Shown: positions 10,889 to 27,530 of the stretch, piece after piece | How positions within the stretch are numbered: the stretch's first letter is position 1 | Layout of the letters: each line of letters starts with the position of its first letter | Assembly (NCBI GenBank): GCA_027924645.1 | Contig: BSBN01000829.1 | Span: 992,001-1,056,000 of the forward strand | Length of the DNA: 64,000 nucleotides | Origin: Cunninghamia lanceolata | Taxonomy: Eukaryota > Streptophyta > Pinopsida > Cupressales > Cupressaceae | Reading direction: 5' to 3' | Translations under genes and position numbers: made by a program | Notes under the pieces: model-generated | Database searches by the model: none | What the model was told of the DNA's origin: nothing | What the model saw: the letters and a program-made list of their open reading frames with translations, nothing else

Positions 10889-11300
10889 TGTAATATTTTA
10901 TACAAATTTAGTAAAATATTATGTAAGATTTGCCTATAAATCTAACGAAGGCCCAAATGCCAAAAACTAATCCAAATAATGTGTAGGTCAAGACAAAAAA
11001 TAAATGTGAACAAGAAACACAATGGCTATTTCATTCATCAAGTGTATTGTATCTAATATGAACTATGCCTATGAAGCATGCATCTAGTATGCAAACACAC
11101 ACATAAGGGTTAAATTTATAAGAAATGCAACTGAGGAGGAGGATGAAAAATCACTACCCATATAGCAATGAAAAACTCACCACCCACATAGGGTAGTGTA
11201 TCATCAACCACCAATAATAAATAATGCACCAAAACATTAAATAAAAATTAACTTAAGTAAGACTCTAAATAAGTAAGCTTAACCTAAGGTACATACTAAA
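10889..11300 (-). repeat. Probable 5' LTR edge, right end undefined
   Basis: It starts TGTAATATTTT directly after the PBS-like site. No matching LTR was found to the left up to 9809, so its length and right end are guesses; the element is either broken by the copia insertion or very old. Confidence 0.4.
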
Positions 11301-12596
11301 GCATAATAAATAATAAAATTCATAAATTCACTAACATCTTCTATCATATCCATTTTTCCTACTCTAATTTCTTCTATTCCACTACTTGTTTCTTCTCTTC
11401 TACTTCTTTCTACTATTCTTTCATCTCTTTTTCATGTACTATCTACTATTATTAACCACCATGAGGCAAATGTTGTGAATGTCTAGTCTTGTTCTTCCAA
11501 GAATTGCATGTCTTTCTCAAGTTTCTCCTATAAGTTATCCTCTCCTGCTCATAATTGTGTTACCTCCCATAAGGATTCCATAATTTCTAAATGATGTAGA
11601 AAATCTACCATGTCTATTATATTATTTATCGTTAACCTAAATGAAAATTTTGACTCTAGCTCTTCTTCCCCTTCTTTATTTCGATCATGAGATTCATATA
11701 TTCTAATAATGCAACTATTCTAGTTTTATGGTTTATAATCAACACAAGACTTGTTTTCTTTGTCACTATTTCTTTAACACATCCACCTTGATTTATTGAA
11801 GCATCTTATCAATTTTCTATCTTCTCCTTTCTTTGTATCTTTCTTCTCTTTCTCTCCTATATTTCTCTACTCATTCCTCTACTTTAATTTTTTTCCTCTA
11901 ATCACTTTCTTTTTCTAATCTCATTTCAATTCTCCTAATCTCTCTTTTTTACTTTTTATTTTCTAAATCACTTCCTTATTTATTTTAGCCCAAACATCTT
12001 ACTTGTTGTGTTTCTATGGTCATGCCTCTTTAGGATCACCCCTTTTCCCTTATGTCATCCCCTTAGGTGCCTAGTCCCTCTAAAGAAACTAGGAACAAGT
12101 TGGAACTAGTTCCTTTTCAAATAAATAATAGCCTTATGAACAATGGGACCTTAGCTAGAAAATTTTTCCATCATCTTCAAAAAAATCTACTTCTTTTGCA
12201 TCAAAGTTTACCTAACCTTGGATTACCTAGATGATTATAAATGAGTTTAAAATCATCTAAAACCAATAATCAATATCTCTTGTCTAGGGTTGGTGAAGTT
12301 CTTTGACTTTCTCTAACTTTATTGTGTTCCAACTTACAGGTCTCCTCTTTTGGAAGGTATTGGTTACTTTTGCATGTTTCAAAATCTAAGCCCAAAACAT
12401 ATGTGGAAAGGCACATCAGAGCTCTTTGTCTTACAACCTTAAGAATTGTCCTAATCTTTTGGTATGGAATGCCAAGTCTTTTTTTAGTCAATCTTTACCC
12501 ACCAGTTTTTTTATTTATGTGAGCATTGGCTTATAGGCCCTATATGTCTCATCCCCTCTAGACATTAGTCAACTAAGGTCTAAGAAATCACACCAA
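11301..12596. other. Pyrimidine-rich unassigned sequence
   Basis: From 11340 to 11960 the plus strand is rich in TTCTTCT and CTCTT runs. On the minus strand a broken frame around 11450-11660 reads as a charged, possibly helical stretch with several stops. Near 12045-12085 the words CATCCCCTTAGGTGCC and AAACTAGG recall 27468-27505, so part may belong to the same old family as the small LTR element at 24981. No gene can be supported. Confidence 0.35.
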
Positions 12597-12601
12597 ATGT
12601 T
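12597..12601. repeat. Target-site duplication ATGTT, left copy
   Basis: Exact match to 20173-20177, flanking the first non-autonomous element. Confidence 0.88.
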
Positions 12602-13710
12602 TGTTGGAAACAAGGTAGATAACTAAGAGGGGGGGTGAATCAGTTATCTTAAATATTTTAACTTTCTGTTCTTCTTTAACAATTAGTGCAACAACAAAAC
12701 ATATAAGCATACATAATCATGAGAGTAGAAATAAAATCAATACATAACACAATGATTTTGACGTGAAAAACCCTGTTAAGGGAAAAAACCATGGGGTGAC
12801 TAACCCAAGATTGTATTCTCTATTAAAAGAATAAGAAGTAAAAAATGGCACTTGCCAATTAGGGCTCACTGCCCGAGCACACCGCTCACAAGAGGCACAC
12901 TGCCTACAAGAGACTCACTGTCTACAAAATTAAGGAAGGTTACCAGGTGTTTGAACTAATCAGAGGCATCAACATATGCTAAGGTTCAGTTTCGGTTAGG
13001 CTCAATATACTAATCTATTGCACTTCATTCTTTCTCTGCTTTTAGTCCTGTTGTTCTGTCACATACCAGATTTGTATTGGTACTTCACACTTGTCTTTGC
13101 CTTTTCTCGCATATTTCACACACACCTTCATACCAAAATCCATCTGGTATATATATCCGCACCAAGGATTTCAACATCTTTCTAGTTGGCAACTGGAATA
13201 CTCAAGATATTTACTAAATACTGGTCTGTTGGCTGAATCCATGCTTAATATGTGATGCATATCAAAAATATAGACATAAAAGTTATCAATCATTTTAGCC
13301 AACCATGAATGATCCCTCAAGAAGCTTGATCACCATCAATTTCTCATCTGGATTAAAGTCTAATGCTCTATTGGTCAGTTCTTCCTTAGTCTGCTCTGCC
13401 TATCAGGAACTCAACACTTAGATGCTCATATCTTTTCACTCTTTCATCATCAAAGGCTCAATCTCTATAATGTAGCAGTCATGGTACTCCTCTTGACTTC
13501 CCCAAGTCCACACTTTGCTAAGATACATCCTCTGAGAGATCTGGACCTGATTGTCAGACCTTGCTGCATGCTCTATTCTTGTTCACCAGACCAAGACACT
13601 CTTCAATCTGACTATCGGTATAGACAAACTGTGTGCTGCAGATGTGTGGGATAAACTTTGTTTCCATCAATGACAACAATCATGAAGCCACACAGTGTCT
13701 CTTGCCAACA
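12602..13710 (-). repeat. 3' LTR, non-autonomous element copy 1
   Basis: 1,109 bp, from TGTTGGAAACAAGG to CTCTTGCCAACA on the plus strand. It has the same length as the partner LTR at 19064. A minus-strand TATA box lies at 13160-13148. Its first 40 bases contain AACTAAGAGGGGGGG, matching the copia LTR edge. Confidence 0.92.
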
Positions 13711-13870
13711 ATCTCCCCCTTTGGCATTGATGGCAACACTTAGTGAAAAATGACTAAGTGTCATAGCAAACTCCCCCTTGGCTGATGCTCTGTCTTATGT
13801 ACATTTTACCAGAGCTTCCCATTTACTGGATTCCACATTTTTCACTACTTCTCACTCCCCCTTTGACATC
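13711..13870 (-). other. Polypurine tract array, copy 1
   Basis: Minus-strand tracts: AAAGGGGGAGAT at 13722-13711 abutting the LTR, a second at 13780-13771, and a third with the same extended context (GATGTCAAAGGGGGAGT) at 13870-13854. The third resembles the tract at 4244-4260 of the copia element, including its flanking GACATCAATGG. Confidence 0.75.
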
Positions 13871-13953
13871 AATGGCAAAGGGTGAAATCTGCACACCAAG
13901 ATTTGCAAAAATCAACCTATACATAGCCGCATAAGTATATATACATGTTATAC

Positions 13954-16900
13954 TTACATATACTTAAGTATATCTGCAAAAGTGGTTTTCAACTGGACAA
14001 ATTTTGTTGCCCAACTATGCTTCATCCTGTCCAAAATTGAGATGTGACCACTTAACAAAAATGCAAAAGCTTCTACCCTCTTTAAGTCTGCCGGGTCACT
14101 GGTCCGGGCTGTGGTTTGAGCATCAGTTAGGGCCTCATGCATTGCCTCTAACTTAGGGATAATTATCCCTCTTAGTTCACTCAATCTGCTTATTCTATTC
14201 TTCTTCTCCTTCTCAAGCCTCTTTATCTCATTTATAGTGGCAATAGCCTGGCACTCTTGATTCATTATGGATGAGGTGAGAGGATCAAAATTCTGAGATA
14301 AACTTGACAGTTTACCCTCTTGTTCTTCCACCTTCTTTGCAATGTCTGTTGTCACTATGGACCAAGATAACCAAAATTTGTATAATTATCTGCCATCTTT
14401 AAGAGCATTTTCTAGGCTCTTTATCCCTATATCCAAATTTCTCCTATCATTTGCTATGAGTCCCTGTACTTCAGAGAATCTCTTTCCCAAAAACTCTTTC
14501 CAGACTTTCTCTTCTACTGATTTCTCCAAAGAATCAAAATGCGTGCTAACAAAATTAACAAGAGATTTCAGATTACCAGATGAAGAGGCCGAAAGATCCT
14601 TTTGGAAGGATGGCATGATTTTCTCTAGCACACTAGATGCAATCTCTATCAGCTCACAGTCTTCCATGTGAGACTTTAGAAGCTTTTCTTTTTCTTTAGC
14701 TTGAGCAAAAGATGCTACCTTCATTGTCTAGACCAGAGAGAGGGAGTCAAAATTGAGTGGTCCTTGAAATAGTTCTGATCCATCTATTTCCATCATTTCT
14801 TTGGTCCAGAAGTTTTTCACTGCTTCTGCAGTGTCTCTTGCCGAAGACAGAGTCTTCTTTTCTTTTGCAGCCTCAGAACTGTCATCAGAGATCTTCTCTC
14901 TATGTTCTTCTCTTCCCTTTTTCTCCTCTACTTGACTCAATTTCTCCTCTTTTCTTCCTTCTCCTTTAGTTCCGGAGTCAGCAAGGGGATCTGGAAGAGA
15001 GATGTTTACTTCTTCATGGACTTCCTCTTCTGGAATAGAGGAATCCAAGTCCTTAGTCCTCTCCTCACCTATCTCCTTTGTCTCTTCTGCATTTTTCTAA
15101 GTAGATTCTTCTTTTGATGGACTTAGTCCTTCGTCATCCATGGCAGAAGGTTCATCATCTATGTCCTCTATACCAAGAAGATTGAATCTTTTAAATGCAT
15201 TCCGGAGGATGTCTTTAGTATCTTTTGCCACCTGATCAGTTTCTCTGAGCATAAGTTTGTTCATTCTTGCTTTGCTGCAGAACTCATCCGTGTAGTCCTT
15301 GAAGATCATGGTCATTTGTTATGGAGTAATGGAGGGATAGAGCTGAATTGCAATATGTTCCTGGATCTCCAAATCCTTTTCCTTGGCATTGTCTTTTCTG
15401 AGTTCAAGTACCTTTTTTAAACTTTTGGGAATTAGAGAGATGATTTCAATGAATGCTTTATTATAAATGTTTAGGTACTTAACTGTAGCTTCTTCCAAGA
15501 TCCTTTTGTCTGTGTCACTATACTCATCATATAATTATGTCATTGGTTGCAAATTCCCATCCATAGTGATTGCCTTGATGACATCATCAATGGAGAGAGT
15601 AGGCCTTTCAGCAAATTCTTCTGCCTCTTCTTCTTTACTTTTGCCGGCAGAGGATTCCACAAATGTTTTCCTTTTCTTCTTCATTTTCTTAACCTCCTCA
15701 TCAGTCTCTGTCTCTTCATCATCCTTTTGACTTATGTAGGACCTTGTAGCCTTGGTTTTTATTCTCTTTTCTCTCTTTTCAGATGTCTTGGCTTCTGGTT
15801 TGGAGGATTTTGAGCTCTTAGAGGTTGTAGGTGCAGAGCTCTTTGAGGATCTAGTTCAGAAAGGGTCTTGTATTGGATTACTTTCTTTTTCTACTTCTTG
15901 TCTCTCCTTCTTAGCTCTTTCTAATTTTTCTCTGTTTGCATCAACTACCTCTTTTGAAATGCCATATCTTTTGGCAACTTCCTCTACTTCTCTTCTCACT
16001 TTTCTTTTTATCTCTGGTTGTCTTAGCTCAACATGAATTTTCACATTCAATTCTTGAAAGGTTCCAAACCTTTCTGCCTCAGGGTCCTTAGGTTGACTCA
16101 GCAGGTGTTGGACATGCAGTTCCAGGATTTTCTCATCTACCTCATATCCCATTGGCATAATCCAGACTGTTCTGGGCTCTACTGCCTCCATTAGGCATTG
16201 ATCAATGTCTACATAAAACACACTGTATCCTTATATTTTTCAACTATTATCTGAGGAATTCTTTCTCTGGCCTACATCATACCTTGGAAGTTCTTGAAAT
16301 ATCCCCAGAGTGTTGTGCTTTGAGCCTTGGTATCACCAAGCCCATACATATAATCTCTGATTTGTATGGCAACTAGTCTGTCATTTTTCCACACCCAACC
16401 ACTTGTTCCGGGTAGCTCATTCATATAGTAAAAGAAGAGACATATTATTAGGCCACCATACTTAAATGAGTTCTTCTTATCCTTCTTTATTTTCTATAAA
16501 TTTTCTAACAGTTGGCTCAGAAGAAGTTTGCATAGATCATAGTTTGCATTTTCCCTTAACATCTGATATGCAGTATAAATTGCAGTTCTGGATACAGAGT
16601 TCTCCCTGCTGGAATGATATATTTTATAGCCAATTATCATAGAGGCAAGTTTGATAACCAGATCTGTGATATCTTCTATTGTCATTTCTCTCTTGTCAAA
16701 CTTTGATTTGGTAGCCTCACTTACTATCTGATTCTTGATAGATTTGAGAGCAAGCAATCCACCGGATGAGTGCAATCCGATTACTGCCCTAATGTCATCT
16801 TTTGTTATCTTGAATGGCCTCATTAACCACATGAAGTTGTTGTGTATTCTGCTAAGAACATACCAGACCCATTCATCCTCTACAAAAATAGGGAAAGTAG

Positions 16901-17178
16901 ATGCAATGTCCAAAATGCTTGTCCCAGAGGGCCTTGTATTGAGGTTTAAGTTCAAATGTTTCATCTATTAATTGCTTATGGTAGATATTCATCATCTTTG
17001 ATTCCCTAAATTCCTCAATATTGGCATGTATGTATACCCTAACATCTTCTACATGCAGAACCCCATGCAAAATGCTAGAGAAGGCGCCTAAGGGGTCAAC
17101 TTCTAGGGATTTGTAAGGATGTTTCTTGAACTTTGGGCGTGGCCTATCAGTGATCTTAACAACATTTGGAGTAGCCAA
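13954..17178 (-). pseudogene. ORF2, large unknown protein of the non-autonomous element, copy 1
   Basis: I do not recognise this protein. The stretch equals 1,075 codons and copy 2 aligns end to end. The start is inferred from copy 2: the ATG there is TTG (17178-17176) here. In order: a globular N-terminal part of about 390 residues (TPNVVKITDRPRPKFKKHPY, DITDLVIKLASMIIGYKIY, PMGYEVDEKILELHVQHLL), a lysine/glutamate-rich linker, an acidic low-complexity part near 14730-15050, and a helical C-terminal part (ECQAIATINEIKRLEKEKK, ILDRMKHSWATKF). A compensated frameshift pair lies between about 16220 and 16960 and several stops interrupt it. No transmembrane segment or signal peptide is visible, which speaks against an envelope protein. 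No catalytic motif is seen. Confidence 0.7.
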
Positions 17179-17819
17179 TTTGCAAAAGATCCAGAGAGAG
17201 ATATTCAAGAGCAGAAATACCTTTTTATGCTTCTAGGGTTCACGATATGAGCCATAAAAGATCACTGGTTGAATCAGATTCTACGATTGATCTTTGAGAG
17301 GGTTGAAGCAATCTTGTTTGCAAAGCTCTTTCTTTCTTCTTCTTGAATGCAAATGTGCAAATGATGAATAAAAGAACCCTTTTATCTCTGTGCAAACCCT
17401 AATTTCATATTGCAATAAATGCACAACTTAAGTCATTCCGGTTGCCTTGTTCTGAGAGAGATCTTTTTGGATCACTGAGATGCACTTGGAATTAGTTTTT
17501 AGTGATAATTGACAATCTATCTCCTTTTCTCGAATCATTGCATTTATTCATAGATCAAGATATTTCAATTTAGAATCACACCGGGTCTAACTGTGAAAAT
17601 CCTTCTTTTTTCGGATGGCTGTCAAACTGGATTAATCTTGGATGATTTAACTCTTCAAAGCTCCTTGCAGATCTTCCATAATTTTATCAAGGGTTATTTA
17701 GATATATCTCTTAGAACCCTTTAATCCACAACATTCCATGTGCCAAATTTAGGCACCAATTGACAAGTTGGGGAATTTATTTTCCTTCGTGACTCCCCCT
17801 GAGCCAAAGCTCATCTTAT
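17179..17819 (-). other. Conserved spacer between gag-like gene and ORF2, copy 1
   Basis: Noncoding on both strands. It retains a hairpin GTGCC-AAATTTA-GGCAC at 17740-17756 and an internal polypurine-like tract CTCAGGGGGAGT (minus strand) at 17803-17792, both matched in copy 2 at 33304-33319 and 33367-33356. A shared block CCTAGAAGCA lies just before ORF2. Confidence 0.5.
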
Positions 17820-18998
17820 TTAGTTTCCTGAAGGAATATTAGCACTAGATTCTGGTGCAGATCCATCCCCAACATTTTCTATACTTCTCTTCACCCAAAT
17901 TTTGTTCATCTCCCTTTGAATTTCATCCGCATTCACTTTTTCTTTTCCTTTGTCTTGATTTTGATTATGATGCACTGGACCCTTTTTACTCTAAATCTTA
18001 CTTCTACAGAATTTGGCAATATGACCAGATCTATTGCAATTATAGCACACAACATTTCTTTGCATACTAGATTGATATCCTCTTGATCTACATTGATTAG
18101 CCATATGTCCCATTCTATTGCATGCAAAGCATCTACCATTGAATGAATTATTTATTTGCATATTTCTACATTCATGAGATTTGTGACCATATCTTTTGTA
18201 GTTAAAACACTATTTGGAGAAGGATGAATTAGTCTGATTCATTCTTCTTCTGCACTGATTTGCTTTATGACTGAAGTTATTGCAATTGTAGCAGTATCCA
18301 TTGAAGGAAGGATATCTTTGAGCATTTGGTTGCCTTACCAGAGGTTTTCTAGGCCTCTTCCTTGGATTTCCTGATCCAGAGTTCTTGTGATCGGATCCAG
18401 AGCTTTCACCTTTTTCATACCCTAAGCCATGCTTGCCATCTACCCTCTTTTGGCTTTTAAGAACTTCAAGTTGAGCAGAGCTTATCTTGAATTTCTCTTT
18501 GTATTCATTTGTTGTTTGAAGATCCCTTTTAAGAGTGTCTATCTAATTCTCAAGTTGTTCTTCATTATCTCTAGCTTCTTCAAGATCAGATTCCAGATGC
18601 TTGATTATTCTATCCATTTTGTGGCAGTCTTCTGACTTCTCCTTGAGAGATTGTTTTAGATTATCTTCATTTTTTCTTTTCTCTTCAATTTCTTGGGTGA
18701 ATCTCATAACCCCTGATTCCATTTCATGTCTTACCATAATGACCTCCTTTGATAACTTCTCACATAACTTATTTTTCTCATTCAGATCTTCATTAGTATC
18801 ATTAGCTTCACTTTGACTTGCTAATTGTTGAGGTAGTTCCTTTCTCTTTTTCACAGAGATACTCAGTTTTTCTTTTAGTTCATTTATGAAATCATCAGCT
18901 TGTTTGAGTCTTTCCCTCAGGTTATTGACTTCAAAGTGAGATTGCTCAAGATCATCTAGGGCAGACTGAAGTTGTTCCCTCATACCATACATATTCAT
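17820..18998 (-). pseudogene. Gag-like coiled-coil and zinc-knuckle protein, copy 1
   Basis: The frame is 393 codons including the stop and starts at ATG 18998 (MNMYGMREQLQS). Residues 1-200 form a long charged coiled coil. A GLGYEKGES segment follows, then four CCHC-type boxes: CYNCNNFSHKANQC, CFNYKRYGHKSHEC, CFACNRMGHMANQC and CYNCNRSGHIAKFC. Box 2 has Tyr for its second Cys, as in copy 2. The tail ends with KIWVKRS and a stop at 17820. This equals the C-terminal half of large copia Gag proteins; the UBN2 capsid half is missing. It probably bound element RNA. At least two stops break the frame, one a likely CAG-to-TAG at 18540-18542. Confidence 0.75.
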
Positions 18999-19049
18999 TG
19001 AGATTCCTAAATCTTCCTTAAGCTATTAGGCTCTGTTTGGAGGAACTTA

Positions 19050-19061
19050 GCTCTGATACCA
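19050..19061 (-). other. Primer-binding site, non-autonomous element copy 1
   Basis: The minus strand reads TGGTATCAGAGC, initiator-Met type, two bases inside the LTR edge at 19064. The next base is T where the copia and copy 2 sites have C. Confidence 0.9.
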
Positions 19062-19063
19062 AT

Positions 19064-20172
19064 TGTTGGAAACAAGGTAGATAACTGAGAGGGGGGGTGA
19101 ATCAGTTATCTTAAATATTTTAACTTTCTGTTCTTCTTTAATAATTAGTGCAACATCAAAACATATAAGCATACATAACCATGAGAGCAGAAATAAAATC
19201 AACATATAATACAATGATTTTGATGTGAAAAACCCTATTAAGGGAAAAAACCATGGTGTGACTAACCCAAGATTGTATTCTCTGTTAAAAGAATAAGAAG
19301 TACAAAATGACACTTGCCAATTAGGGCTCACTACCTGAGCACACCGCTCACAAGAGGCACATTGTCTACAAGAGACTCATTGTCTACAAAATTAAGGAAG
19401 GTTACCCAGTGTTTGAACTGATCAGAGGCATCCACATATGCTGAGGTTTAGTTCCAGTTAGGCTCAATATACTAATCTACTGCACTTCATTCTTCCTCTA
19501 CTTTTAGTCCTACTATTATGTCACATATCGGATTTGTATTGCTACTTCACACTTGTTTCTGCCTTTTCTCGCATACTTCACACACACCTTCATACCAAAA
19601 TCCATATAGTATATATATCCGCACCAAGGATTTCAACATCTTTCTAGTCGACAACTGGAATACTCAAGATATTTACTAAAAACTGGAATGTCAACTGAAT
19701 CCATGCTTAATATGTGATGTGTATCAAAAATATAGACATAGAAATTATCAATCATGTCGGCCAACCATGAATGATCCCTCAAGAAGCTTGATCACCATCA
19801 ATTTCTCATCCGAATTAAACTCTGATGCTTTGTCGGTCAGTTCTTCCTTAGTCTGCTCTGCCTATCAGGAACTCAACACTTAGATGCTCATATTTTTTCA
19901 CTCTTTCATCACCGGAGGATCAATCTCTGGAATGTAGTAGTCATGGTACTCCTCTTGACTTCCCCATGTCCTCACTTTGCTGAAATACATCCTCTGAGAG
20001 ATCCGGACCTGATTGTCGGATCTTGCTGCATGCTTTGTTCTTGTTCACCGGACCAAAACACTCTTCAATCTGACTACCGATATAGACAAACTATGTGCTA
20101 CGGATGTGTGGGATAAACTTTGTTGTCATCAATGACAACAATCATGAAGCCACACAATGTCTCTTGCCAACA
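19064..20172 (-). repeat. 5' LTR, non-autonomous element copy 1
   Basis: 1,109 bp with TG and CA ends, partner of 12602-13710. Differences between the pair are mostly transitions. Confidence 0.92.
19610..19622 (-). promoter_or_regulatory. Conserved TATA box in 5' LTR, copy 1
   Basis: The minus strand reads GCGGATATATATA. The same box occurs in all four LTRs of the family (13148-13160, 28758-28770, 35158-35170), which supports a promoter role. Confidence 0.5.
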
Positions 20173-20177
20173 ATGTT
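20173..20177. repeat. Target-site duplication ATGTT, right copy
   Basis: Exact partner of 12597-12601. Confidence 0.88.
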
Positions 20178-20391
20178 GACATAAAAATTAGACAAGGGTA
20201 TTGATTATTTTATGTTAGGATGCTAAAACCATGGTTGGAACTAATACAACATAAAATAAATAAATTAATCAAAGTACTTACTATAAAAGAGTACACCATT
20301 TAACACACAAATAACACCATATTTTCTACTCTAACTTTTTATCTTATTCATATTATCAATAATCATTACAATATTTTACAATATATCTCTA

Positions 20392-20928
20392 CATTATCTT
20401 TTAATACTATTTTACATCTTGTATCTTACTTACATTCAATATTTTTTTATTCTATTATATTACTCAATGATACATTAAGATGCCTTAATATAATATAATA
20501 AAAGAAAGAGCTTAAACAACTGGGCTATTGTAGTCAACACACCAACTATTTACTCTGTGAGTCCCACATGTAAACAATTGATACATTAATTTGAATGTAC
20601 TAACTCTTTACAAAAGGTACAATAACGAAAAATAAATTGTATTATGAATGTGTCTCTTTTTCATCGTAACTCCCTTTCACGAAGTGAAGTTCTCCATTAT
20701 CTTTTAATACTATTTTACAGCGTTTATCTTGCTCACTTACATCTAATATCTCTTTATTCTATCCAATCACTCAACAATACATTAAGATGCCTTAATACAA
20801 TATAATAATAGGAAAGAGTTTAAACACCCAGTCTATTAAAGTCAACACATTGATATTTAATCTGTAATTGCCATATATAAACAATTGATATATTAATTCC
20901 AATGTAACAACTCTATACAAAAGTTAGA
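20392..20928 (+). repeat. Direct duplication with about 303-bp period
   Basis: 20392-20630 and 20695-20928 share CATTATCTTTTAATACTATT, CATTAAGATGCCTTAATA, AAACAATTGATA and many other words in the same order, with moderate divergence. The first unit is followed by about 65 unrelated bases. It is an old tandem duplication of noncoding sequence. Confidence 0.7.
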
Positions 20929-25383
<4,455 letters not shown>

Positions 25384-25923
25384 TTACCCTCAAGCTTGAA
25401 ACTTTGTCTTACCCTTGAGACAACCTAGTTAAATTTTATGAAATATTTATTTATGTCTAAGAGATCAATTAGGATGGCCAACGTTGTTGTGGGTGGAAAT
25501 GTTTACTAGGCCTCTTTACTTCTGTGACATCTTTCACATTTTATGTGTATGTATTTTCTTATTCTTACCTTATGGGGTTATATTTAGCAACAACCCTTTA
25601 TTCTTCTATCTAGATCATGCTACTCTGTATTACTATACAAACTTCTTCATTTCCCAAATAAGGGAGTTATCTTTTACTTTACCTTTATTTTATCAATAAA
25701 TCTTAGTTTGTATGGACTTCTCCTTCAAGGCATGGTATCTTCAATGACCAAGGTCCTTTCTTCTTCTTTACATCCCTTCTAGATCAATTCCTTATTTTTA
25801 AAGAGGATGGATAGATTTGGGTTGTATTGCCATGTCATGAACTTTATGAGTTCCCAGTCATTTATAATCCCATACAATACCTTTATTATGTTATTCAGAT
25901 TTCCAATTCACCTTTGTTCCTTT

Positions 25924-26340
25924 TCAACTAAGAATGTTACAAGAGGTCAGATCCTTTTTATGTACTTGATGTTTCTTCTCACCTTTATTATATAAGTTAA
26001 AGAATGTACACAAGTATTCTTTTAGCTTCTCATAGTCCTTTGTTTCTCCCCTTTGTTCTTGATGTATATACCAAGAATAAGGTAGTGACTCCAAAGTCCA
26101 ATAGAAGAAGTGGACCCATACTAGTTTGTTCATTGCTCACCATTTAGTCAATAGCTACTCACAATATTATATATGTTTCCTTAGATTGTTCAATCTCCTT
26201 TATAAATAGACATCCTTCATATTAGCCATTCCTTCTTGACAAATCTATATGTAATCATAATCTCTAGATTTTTCCATGTGAGGATGTTGTGCTTTTGTGC
26301 ATTCCACCATCCTATGAAAATCGTTGTTAAAGTAACATCT
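25924..26340 (-). pseudogene. Gag-like relic in small LTR element
   Basis: The stretch HFFYWTLESLPYSWYIHQEQRGETKDYEKLKEYLCTFFNLY at 26133-25990 resembles the capsid part of plant Ty3/gypsy Gag, in which a TL-x5-WY segment precedes a W/Y-x-x-L-x-x-x-F helix. Stops and frameshifts surround it. The match is to a pattern and not to a named protein, so the family call is tentative. The rest of the interior (25384-25923, 26341-27530) is noncoding and partly pyrimidine-rich. Confidence 0.4.
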
Positions 26341-27530
26341 AGGGATGCCATAATGTTCTCCTTATAGGAATCTTTCTTCTTCATCTTGTCTAGATATTTC
26401 TTGAAAATTCCCCTACTCTAACATATTTGGGATAGTTCTTATGGTTACACCATACAAAGATTTTAATTTTTATCATGTCTTCTCCACTTTCTCCCATTAG
26501 TGGATTCAATACCAACACTATTGTTTTTGTCATATTCTATCTTTCTCTCTTTTTCCTTCTCTTCTCAGATTATCTTCTCAAGTATTTATCAATATCCTCT
26601 TCTTTGTCTTCTTCTATGCAAGCAACATGAGAGATGGCATTTGGTTAGGGGGTCATATTTATATCATGTCTCTTGATGTGGGGGGTCATATCCATTAGGA
26701 TATATTTGTTCTTTTCTAATCCTAACTAACTACATTTCTACTCTTAATGTAAACTATCTTTCTCTTCACAACTACTCTTTCTCCTCTTATTGTACTATCT
26801 CTCCCTATCAACCAATAAGGTTTCATGAAATTCAAGTCTTCAAGGTTATATTATATAAGAATTGACCTCTCCTTAGGGTGTTCTCTATAGTTTCCTCTCA
26901 TAGTTTCATTTCCCTTCTTATTGTACTATCTCTCTCTATCAACCAATAGGTGTCATGAAACTCAAGTTTCTGGTTATAGTACATAAGGTTTTACCTCTCC
27001 TTAGGGTGCTCTCCCCAATTTTCTCTTGAGTCATCAATTCTAGGGACCTTTCCTTATCTCTACCTTCTACGTTTCCTATTTCTTCTACTTCTCAATGTTG
27101 GTTGCCTTTGTCAATACTCTACCCAACCACCTTGTCCACCTAGATTTCCTCATATCTTACTATTTCCTCTCCTAATTTTATTTATCCATCTTGTTACTGC
27201 TCCCTATATTAATGACCTCAATGACTAATAAATGGTGATGTCCTAGAAGTTTATTTAACTATCTTATTCTTTCACTCATTAATTGAAATGAAAATTCTTG
27301 TTTCCTCCTACATATTTTTCCTTTCTCCAATATTATATTTCTATATTTTTAACCATTTCCTCTACTTTATTTCTCCTATATCCCCTTCCCATCTTTATAG
27401 GCCCCTAAACACCACAACTAATTTGTCTCAATGGTTATTCCATTTTAAGAATGCTTCCCTTCATGCCATCCCCTTGGCACTTAGACACTTAAGGTAACTA
27501 GGTACTAGTTATATAATAATTAAAATAAAA

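Larger units (their letters stand above)
12602..20172 (-). mobile_element. Non-autonomous copia-type LTR element with unknown ORF2, copy 1
   Basis: The 7,571-bp element has two 1,109-bp LTRs, a perfect 5-bp duplication, a PBS and polypurine tracts. From the right it encodes a gag-like coiled-coil/CCHC protein (18998-17820), a conserved noncoding spacer, and ORF2 (17178-13954). Protease, integrase and reverse transcriptase are absent and there is no room for them. LTR identity is about 94 percent over 250 bases by eye. Copy 2 lies at 28260-35699 in the same orientation with different target duplications, so these are two independent insertions and not a segmental duplication. Confidence 0.9.

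Noticed and set aside
12270..12522. Overlapping frames of about 70 codons on both strands
   Set aside because: Neither has a family signature and each is the shadow of the other. No support for a gene.
14342..16036. Several plus-strand frames over ORF2 of copy 1
   Set aside because: They are antisense to the conserved ORF2 frame and are not kept in copy 2.
13954..17178. ORF2 as a retroviral-type envelope gene
   Set aside because: No signal peptide, no transmembrane segment, no cysteine pattern. The position after gag in a pol-less element also differs from known envelope-like genes after pol.
17933..18139. Frame repeated in both non-autonomous elements at 17933-18139 and 33495-33701
   Set aside because: It is the wrong frame of the CCHC knuckle region; the true frame shows the cysteines and histidines.
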